64,000 bases of DNA from NCBI RefSeq assembly GCF_020283565.1, contig NC_060060.1, positions 36,270,001 through 36,334,000 on the forward strand. Direction: 5' to 3'. How positions within the stretch are numbered: position 1 is the first letter of the stretch; every line of letters begins with the position of its first letter. The translations under genes and the position numbers were made by a program. The notes under the pieces were generated by a model that searched no databases, was not told the DNA's origin, and was given only the letters and a program-made list of their open reading frames with translations. The DNA is from Trifolium pratense. Its lineage: Eukaryota > Streptophyta > Magnoliopsida > Fabales > Fabaceae. Below are positions 56,512-64,000 of the stretch, in pieces.

Positions 56512-57106
56512 ATATGTTGCACGGGTACTCCATTTTAGACAGAGTACCGATACCGGGTACGTACGGGTACCGGTACGCGTATGGTATTTCTATGGTATTT
56601 ACCCTCAAAGTACCGAGTTTTTTTTTTTTTTTTGTTTTTTCATGCGGGTACACGCGTGATACTTTCGGGGTACGCGCGTGGTACTCTCAGGGTACACACG
56701 TTGTACATATTTCATCAAAAACTATTATCATTTTTTTTTTGCAACACTTTCCAATCCCATTATTTTTTTATTTGTTTATTTTTTTAATAAAAATTTACTT
56801 TAGTTTAAATTTAGAATCAATTTAGTCTCCTTCCCTTTTTATTTATTTTTAAAAGTAGAGCCGCATAATCTTACTACTGCTCCAAATTTCCTAAACGTGT
56901 AAACCACAATATAACTACTTTTAAAGTTTCCTATTTCTTATGTTTAATTATTTGCTTTAAGAATATAATTTTATTATTTTAACTATATAACTATATTAAA
57001 AAAAAATTATACGAGCGTACCCATACCTTAGTTTTTTTAAAAATATCGTACCACATACCGGTACTAGTACCGGATACCGGTACCGTACCCGCACCAATGC
57101 AACATA
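56512..57106. mobile_element. TIR element with GTACC-rich ends, about 595 bp
   Basis: Ends TATGTTGCA and TGCAACATA are perfect complements. GGTGAGTGA flanks both sides (56503-56511 and 57107-57115), an 8-9-base duplication that fits hAT or MULE. The subterminal regions are packed with GGTACC/GGGTAC/GTACGG words on both arms, a different version of the style seen in the element at 60483. The frames at 56508-56825 are artefacts of this. Confidence 0.75.
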
Positions 57107-57115
57107 GGTGAGTGA

Positions 57116-58160
57116 TATATATTTTTTTCTTATGTATGATTTAGAACATTAAACTATGCATAGTTTGGGATGAACTTCTATAAAATCAACATGTAAAATA
57201 AGAATGTTTCTAAATTACAAAGTCATGTCTCATATTAATGTCATATTCTTAAAAGTTACATGCATGTGTAGTGTGTCAATTTCAAGTACTAGCATATGTA
57301 GTCACATATTGCATTATCAATCACAAAGATAAACAGTTTCATCAAAAAGAAAATAAAAAAGTTTAAATCAAACCTCATTAATTAATATTATATATGAGAG
57401 AATTACATTGACCACGTACATGATACAAGCTCCAGTCATTGGAGATGATACTAGTGTCATTGTCAATGTCTATCACAAACTCTGCCACTGTTGCCATTAT
57501 TGACCGATCTCTAAAAATTTCTACCACTGATCAATTAATTCAATTATTGAGTTAACCTGGGAGTTGGTCTCATAGTACATACTGCAGAACTTTGGTCTTT
57601 TAATCAATGGATGATGAAATTAGTATTCTAAATTAGTCGTTTTTAGATTGAATATCGATTTTTTTAAAAGATGTAAGAAAATGTGTGTCTCGTTTATGTT
57701 ACAAACGTCCTTCAAATTTCAGATGTTTTGCATGAAATTTATTTTACGACACTAATTACATTCGAATTGTTTTTGCATATTGGCCGATCTTGATTGGTTT
57801 GGAGCAGGGGCGATTCTAAGGCCCCAGCAAGTCTAGATAATTGCTCGAGCTCTAGTCAAAATTGTTGGTATTTTTAGAGGCTAATTTAGTGCAAAACTGA
57901 AATTTTTAAGGGTTAATTCTTGATAAACTGAAATTTTTTATTGGACTATTTATATATTATGTCTCATGTAAAATTTTGTCCAAACTCTATAATAAATTAA
58001 TAATTCTGCTCCCCAAGTGGTTTGGAGTCTCTCTCATTTTAATTTTAAGAGATAAACTTGAACCTTAACTTCTACTTGAACCTTAACTTCTATTTATTTT
58101 CTTTTCCTTTTACTTTTTCTCCTTACTTTGTAACAAAAAAAATAGATATGTGCGTCAATT
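57116..58160. other. Intergenic DNA upstream of the small HLH gene
   Basis: AT-rich, nothing recognisable apart from the promoter described next. Confidence 0.45.
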
Positions 58161-58169
58161 AATTTTGCC

Positions 58170-58177
58170 TATATAAG
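58170..58177 (+). promoter_or_regulatory. TATA box of the small HLH gene
   Basis: TATATAAG, 107 bases before the ATG at 58284, in good spacing for a plant promoter with a short leader. Confidence 0.55.
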
Positions 58178-58283
58178 CAGCTATCTAGCTACTTGAATCA
58201 TTATCTAATTCCTTGCCTAGCTATATTACTTTTTTCTAATATATCTCTATTTCTTATTTGTTTCTAACAATCTCAGGGGCAAA

Positions 58284-58517
58284 ATGGGAATAAAACAATG
58301 GCCAAGAGGGGGCTTGCATGTAAAGGGAAGGAAGAAGAAGGCAAAATTGTGTTTAGCAAATGCTGGAAAAACAAGTTCCTTACAAAAGAAACTTTGGGAG
58401 CTTCAAGGGACTATTCCAGCTGGGAACAATTTGCTTCAAAGTGTTGAAAAATACATACTTCAACTTGAAACTAAAGTCACCATCTTAAGGTGTTTGTCCA
58501 ACTTGTATGGTGTATAG
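58284..58517 (+). CDS. Small atypical helix-loop-helix protein
   Basis: Single exon, 77 residues. A basic N-terminal part (LHVKGRKKKAKLC) is followed by a region like helix 1 (LQKKLWELQGTIPAGNN), a short loop and helix 2 (LLQSVEKYILQLETKVTILR) ending CLSNLYGV. This layout matches small plant atypical bHLH proteins (KLQ..IPGG...LF..TA.YI..L..QV..LQ.L...Y), which lack the DNA-contacting H-E-R basic residues and act by dimerising with other bHLH factors. A TATA box lies upstream, and the reading frame is uninterrupted. Family known from memory; no name is assigned. Its likely site of action, the nucleus, is inferred. Confidence 0.75.
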   Translation: MGIKQWPRGGLHVKGRKKKAKLCLANAGKTSSLQKKLWELQGTIPAGNNLLQSVEKYILQLETKVTILRCLSNLYGV

Positions 58518-60268
58518 ATGGATTATTAATTATTTGCACTAAACTAAAAGGAGATGATTCTTCAAAGTAATTAAAGTAATATTTACCCCACAAAAGCGGG
58601 TGAAGGTAAGGTTTTCTTTTCTTCCATGTGTGGAGTGGAGGGAATTATTATATTACTATGTTTGTAATTTGCTTGAACTTTGGAATAAAAATATTTTAAT
58701 TTTAAAATTATGATCATCATACATAATACTATTATTCTCATCATATACTAGTATCATATTTAATTTCGTTCTCTTTCATTTTTCTTTCTCTTTTTAACAT
58801 TCTTCTCTATGCATGCCTCAGTTCTCAAAATTATGAGAATCAGTCGAAACAGCTTATGACTTTTCTCAAAATTATGAGAATCAGTCGAAACAACTTATAG
58901 CAAATCTAAATGTAAATATTTGTGCTAATAACCGAATCCGCATAAAAGTGCTCTGAGTACCAAAACTCAAAATCTGTTGGAAAAGTCTTGAAAATACCCG
59001 CGGAATTTTTTGGAACAGAAACATCCCTAAGAAATTGCTCTGAATAGCAAAATTTGCAGGAAATAAGTAGATTTTTTTTTTTTTTTTGTAATGGAAATAA
59101 GTAAATTTCTAGTAGTGATATAACCTTCTAAAAGTACTAGAGAAACGATAATCGGATAATTTAGATTTAGAGTTTGGCATGGCGATAAATAAATCTGTCC
59201 AATAAATGTTTTACCTATAATTTAAACTCCATGATGTCAAATAACCGATTATCCCAAAATCTTAAGGTGTTAGGATAGAGCCATATCAATGATTTTATAT
59301 TATTTTTAACACATGAGTCCTCTCAACTCTCAAACGATTCAGTTTTAGATGGAATATATATACTAATTACTTGAGATTAATAACTTAATTAGTAAAAATA
59401 AATTTAAAAACAAAAGAGAACAATGCTTATAAAAATAAAAAATGAACCTACAAAGAGTATTTCAATCCAAATACAAAAAAGAAGATAGGTTATGATCAGG
59501 GCCAATGGGAACCATAAAGACTCATACAAAGAGATTCACACGCCACTCCCAAAGTATAAACAACTATTCTTGAAGAGATAAGATGTGAGAATTTATTTTG
59601 CAAAATTTGGTGCAAGGGATGATCATGATTTTGTCATTATGCAAGCCTCCTCTTGCTTTATGTCCTATCTTTCTTTGCTGGTGTCGTTGGACTTTTGTTT
59701 TTACATTAAAACCAAATTCATTCAAAGAAAAACGAGAGCATGAGGTCAATGAAAAATGGTTTAAACCACCCTTATAGTGTTTTTTAGTCCAAGGTAGTTT
59801 TTGGATGCATTTGATCTATTAAAGAGTAGGTATTAGACATGACAACATAATACATCACAGAATAACACAAAATAAACTTTTATGATATTGAACAATTTTT
59901 TGTCTTATATGATGTTTGGTGAACAAAGTGATATTTTGGTATTTTAAACAACTTGTAATCGAGACAAAAAAATTATGATGTGGTTTAGTGCATAACAAAA
60001 ATTTATGTTTTTGTCATATTCATTACCTATCAGTTTGTCTAATTTCTGAAACAGTTTTATAATCAAGCATAAGACAACTTGTCCAATTCCTAATTTTGTA
60101 GCAGATGTAACACACATTGCCCAACATAATATAATTACGCTACGTGGTTTGATAAACTAGCATTAAAGAATAAAATTAACTCAACCTAATAAAACTTACC
60201 GGGACTAAAATTGAAAAACGTTTGTAACTAAAAAGAAACTGAAAAACGTTATGACCGACTAAATCATT
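58518..60268. other. HLH gene 3' flank and intergenic DNA
   Basis: The 3' UTR runs perhaps to 58710. A direct repeat of CTCAAAATTATGAGAATCAGTCGAAACA (in two pieces) occurs at about 58823-58851 and 58864-58892. No gene; the minus frame at 59564-59749 is unsupported. Confidence 0.5.
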
Positions 60269-61138
60269 TTCCCGCCGTCCTAAAATATAAGAATTCGTTG
60301 ACCATTGCATATATGTCAATACATACTTTTGACTACGAATATCTTTAATTGTCTATTAATAAAAATTATAAAAATTTGATATTTTCAAAATATTCATCAA
60401 AATAAATCAAACAAGGTCTTATATGATAATATTTACATTTATATACTTTTAGAAAATACAGTCAAAAATAGCTCTTATAAAATAGGGATGGCAATGGGTA
60501 GGGTATGGGTAGGGTACTATAGTACCCATCTCCATACCCGCAGTTTGAAAAAATACCCGTACCCATCCCCAGACCCGCGTGGGTAACAACCTTTGTCCCC
60601 GTCCCCATACCCTATGGGTACCTAAGTACCCATACCCGTACCCGTTACCCGCATTTTTGCTAAAAATAAATCGATCGATTATAAAATATCATATCGTTTT
60701 AATATAATTAATTTTTTTTTAAAGATTTTAATGTCGACTCATGAAAATTATAAACAAAAACTTTACAAATCTCATGTTAAAGTTCATTTCTTTGTTAACA
60801 TATTCACAATGTGTTTCTATTATATTATAAATAAACATTTTTATTAAAAATGTGTAATAATTTAATAGTTATTGTATTTTTTAAAATTGATATACATATC
60901 TTACTATATAAAAATATATATAAAATAAATATATATACATTATGTGGGTATGGGGCGGGGTGGGTACTAAGGTACCCGTACCCGCACCCATACCCGTTCA
61001 TTTTTGCGGGTAATTACCCATACCCGTGCCCGTACCCAAAATGCGGGTTTTTACCCTACCCGTTATGGGTAATTTTTGCGGGTGTCCACTGGGTATGAGT
61101 CATATTGTCATCCCTATTATAAAATAGAACGGAGGGAG
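60269..61138. mobile_element. Stowaway-like MITE interrupted by a hAT element
   Basis: The left end TCCCGCCGTCCTAAAATATA and the right end TTATAAAATAGAACGGAGGGAG are inverse complements of Stowaway type, with TA after the right end. The original MITE (about 230 bp) is split by the 634-bp insertion at 60483-61116. Confidence 0.68.
60483..61116. mobile_element. hAT-type element, 634 bp, nested in a Stowaway MITE
   Basis: Ends TAGGGATGGCAAT and ATTGTCATCCCTA are complementary with one change, and the 8-base duplication TTATAAAA is at 60475-60482 and 61117-61124. Subterminal regions are full of GGGTA(T/C) and TACCC words (TACCCATACCCGTACCCG). No transposase. The frame at 60850-61098 translates these repeats. 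Confidence 0.85.
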
Positions 61139-63000
61139 TATTCAAACCTTCCTAAAATCTTTTAAACTTAATTACTGTTTGATCCTCTATCGAACTAACT
61201 CATAAATTTGATCTTATTTTAAAATTGATCAGATTTAGTCCCTTCTATATATTTTGGTACTCAAAAAATGATAATGTAGAATATTTTACACAAAGTGTTA
61301 TATGAAATGATAATAAATTGATAATATAGAACGATGATCAACATCATAGTGTGGGTGAGATGGCGAAACTTTCCTATGAAAGTTTATTTTGTAATCATTG
61401 GGCTTCAATTAGCTCATGAGTTGGCTAAATGGGCTGCTATTCAGCCCAAAATGTGGACTGATACTCTCTGTTTTTACTAAACAAACAATACATGCAAATC
61501 ATCATGCGAAATTTTTTAATATGGACCCTAGAAATATTATCGATAATATAAGTTGATGTTTGACGGTATAATTTAATGGTTATTTTTATTTTCATGATTA
61601 AAATAATGATTTAATTGACATCGGATTGATTAAAACAACACATAATAAAGATGTAACTTGTACTAAATTGACGCTAATAATATTTGTTTTTCCCGTAAAG
61701 TCGAGAAGAGTCATAATTTTTATTTTTACAAAGTATTATCGATAGTCGTTAGAATTTTTGATGATTTTAAGCAATGATCCAAAGGTAGACCATTTGTTAA
61801 ACTGATCCACCGTAACATTAACAATCATCATACATAAATGGCAAGGTGATTTTATACTAAGGTAGACCGATATTAAAAAAATAGAGAGATGTACGTTATT
61901 TGTTACGAATGATTCAAGTGAAGAAGTGTAAGAATTAACACATGACAACATGATGTCACTTTAATTACCTTCTTTTGTGAAAATCATGGGGGTGGTTGAT
62001 AGAGAGTTCAAGCTCTATCAAGTTACGACTAAGTTAAACCTAGAAAAACAATAAAGAAGCAAGCAAAATAAAGATAAAATAAAAACATTCATTTTCATTC
62101 TTTGATTCCTTGAGTGACCTAATGAGTATATATATATATATATATAGTGCTCATAGTGGGTAGTAACTTAAATGGACCAAAGAGCTTAAAGCTCAATAAC
62201 TAAACAATAATAAAAATAAAGTTAAACTAATAATATCTTACTACATTCTACTAATATTAAAATTACCTAATTAATTACTACTAATCTTCTATCAGTGGTG
62301 AATGTAATTAAGGGTGGAAATTTATTTTTGCAATTCTTCTCTTTAAATTTTTTTCAGAGTTTATTTTTTTCCTACCAATATTGAAAATGTGTGATCTATG
62401 GAGGAAAAAAAAAGTGTGACAAATACTTGACATTTACTTTCAAATGGTGAAAAATGTTGGGTGTTTATTTTATGGGTTTTGGTTATCACCTTTTTTCTTA
62501 TGAATATTTTGGTTACACCTTTACTTATAAAAAGTTAAAATAAATAACATGAATAAAACATGAAGGAGGAGTGCTAGCAACACACTCTTTAACAAACACG
62601 CTCTAACACACTCTCTTCTATTGGTTAAAATTTATATGGGTCCCATAAAAATTATATGGGTCCATATTTTTTTATGGGATCCATGTGAATTTCAACCAAT
62701 AAAAGAGAGTGTATTGGAGTATGTTTGTTAAAGAGTATGTTGCTAGCATTATTCAAACATGAAGCAATCAGAAGACGCGTTGGCTTAAAAAGGACACACA
62801 TACTATAGGATAACGGCCTAGTTTAGGTCTTTAGGACCTACCAAAAACGAAAATAGGTAAGGGATGAGGAGGACCCATCGTTGAAGCTTGCAGGGTTGTA
62901 AACCTTTTAGGACATAGTGGCCCCTTCCATGTGTGCACATGCGTATGTTGCTGCCACCGTGCGTGCACCAATCACTACTGTGTTTTATGTGGGTCATGTT
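61139..63000. other. Intergenic DNA
   Basis: AT-rich. About 61390-61480 on the + strand gives LQLAHELAKWAAIQPKMW, like the end of a plant LINE RNase H domain (AHELAKWA), probably a short LINE remnant. A TA dinucleotide run lies at 62127-62146. A MITE lies at 62571-62748. No gene. Confidence 0.45.
62571..62748. mobile_element. Palindromic MITE, about 178 bp
   Basis: The left arm GTGCTAGCAACACACTCTTT, AACAAACA, ACACACTCTC, TTCTATTGGTTAAAATT is inverted on the right arm (AATTTCAACCAATAAAAGAG, TATGTTTGTTAAAGAGTATG, TTGCTAGCA). The inner TATGGGTCCCATA is also a palindrome. The target duplication could not be fixed. Confidence 0.72.
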
Positions 63001-63004
63001 AACG

Positions 63005-63160
63005 AGTATTATTGGAACACTAGTTAAATAAACAAAAATAATAATTTTTATATTAAAAATAATTTTTTATTTTAAATAAATAAATTTTGGGATAATTTTA
63101 TTATATTTTATTTTTGAACTAGTACTCTAGAAACATTAGTTAACATTTTCTGGCACAATA
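63005..63160. repeat. CGAACACTAGTTA family repeat copy
   Basis: TGTTAACGAGTATTATTGGA and ACACTAGTTAAATAAAC at the left; TTGAACTAGTACTCTAGAAA and CATTAGTTAACA at the right, so the ends are inverted. Same design as the copies at 10534, 16763 and 33968. Confidence 0.55.
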
Positions 63161-63479
63161 ACTCCAACTTTTTCACTATATTTACTTCAAAAAACAATTA
63201 ATTTCTAAATAAAATCAGTTTTATTAATAAAATATCATTTCAAATACTTTTTAGAAATTAAAAAATAAATAATTTTTTTTTGAACTAATATACAATTTTA
63301 AGAAATTTTAATAACAAAAGGTCAAAAAATAATTGTTCAATTTTTTTAGGATTTTCTAAAAATAATAATTTTAGAGTATAATTTTTCCTAAAAAAAAAAA
63401 ACCTCCCACAAAAAATGCGGCCATGAAGCCAAATAATGACATAATAGTGTTGAGGCTCAAGTAAAAATCTTTTAGTAGT

Positions 63480-63671
63480 ACCAACATAATGTGACATAAG
63501 TGGTAGATACTTGAGTTCTTAATCATTTGGTCCTGGGTTCGATCTCTGGTCGGTGCGTATGGAGAAGTATTTGTTGGGAGAGGTTAACCCCTTAAATGAA
63601 TCTAAGTTACCTCGAGGGGATTAGTCTCTGCAGTTGCGCGTGGAGGATACTTTTGGTTTAAAAAAAAAAAT
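63480..63671 (+). mobile_element. tRNA-derived SINE, second family
   Basis: About 192 bp with GTGGTAGATACTTGAG as possible A-box region and GGGTTCGATCTC as B box (about 63536-63547), ending in a poly-A run. The target duplication AAAAATCTTTTAGTAGT (63463-63479) and AAAAATCTTTCAGTAGT (63672-63688) differs by one base. Sequence is unrelated to the Au copies outside the boxes. Confidence 0.8.
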
Positions 63672-63940
63672 AAAAATCTTTCAGTAGTGAGCTCATAAGG
63701 GACTTATAAGTAGAGGGGTTTTGGAGTTTGAGACATTTATTTTTAATTCTATCATCATTCTTCTTATTAACAACTCAATTTTAGGGTTTTTAATTTTCAA
63801 TTTTCACCATAAAATGCATCACGCTATGAAACAATATTACATTGTAAATGTAAAATAAAAAATGACAATTAATGTACATAAATTAAATTATTCTCTGCCT
63901 ATCATATAAGATTTTTTTGACTTCTAGTACGTGCCAAAAT

Positions 63941-64000
63941 ACTCCCTCTGTTTCATAATGAGCGAGTCATTTTAGTCCATTTTCTTTTTTTTGTCAAGAA
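63941..64000. mobile_element. Left end of a Stowaway-like MITE cut by the window edge
   Basis: TACTCCCTCTGTTTCATAAT has the typical Stowaway terminus; the other end lies beyond the window. Confidence 0.5.

Noticed and set aside
60850..61098. Frame encoding YPYPHPYPF-type repeats
   Set aside because: Translation of the TACCC word array in the hAT element, not a protein.

Overview
The window looks like nuclear DNA of a flowering plant. It is very AT-rich, its genes are split by short GT-AG introns, and it is crowded with plant-type transposable elements (Stowaway, hAT and MULE MITEs, Au-type SINEs, LINE remnants and LTR retrotransposons). The SINE type, the Ogre/Tat-like LTR element and the gene content suggest a papilionoid legume such as Medicago. 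That is an inference; nothing in the sequence alone proves the species.

Layout. (1) About 1.2-4.05 kb, + strand: a four-exon COX6B gene, a subunit of mitochondrial cytochrome c oxidase. (2) About 4.9-19.7 kb: a tandem tetraspanin array, all on the + strand. It holds one 3'-truncated copy, one copy with an enlarged extracellular loop, two intact two-exon copies and a decayed exon-2 fragment. The last part of the array is a segmental duplication, and a 5'-truncated LINE has landed in one of its two halves. (3) 20.88-26.83 kb: one complete LTR retrotransposon in minus orientation. It has apparently identical 552-bp LTRs, a 5-bp target duplication and a roughly 70-bp tandem repeat array, but no recognisable gag or pol. 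(4) About 27.6-28.2 kb: adjoining broken fragments of a ribonucleotide reductase small-subunit gene and what looks like a ribosomal L1-domain protein gene. (5) 29.07-31.35 kb, minus strand: an intact seven-exon WAT1-related (EamA/MtN21-type) transporter gene. (6) 31.4-40.4 kb: no intact genes; it holds MITEs, a 1165-bp solo LTR, SINEs and a LINE remnant. (7) 40.51-47.05 kb, + strand: an intact eleven-exon CER1-type alkane-forming enzyme gene. (8) 49.32-51.31 kb, + strand: a four-exon gene for a plant protein I do not recognise, with an internal sequence repeat. (9) 58.28-58.52 kb, + strand: a single-exon gene for a 77-residue atypical helix-loop-helix protein. The remainder is repeats and unassigned AT-rich sequence.

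The genes do not form one pathway. The region is a normal plant chromosome segment in which the tetraspanin array is the only local gene family. The most informative part is the history readable in the repeats: tandem duplication, then LINE insertion with a paralogous empty site; an element nested inside a MITE; and a young non-coding LTR element that must depend on proteins made elsewhere. I saw no CRISPR array, operon, bacterial-type system or clear tRNA/rRNA gene.
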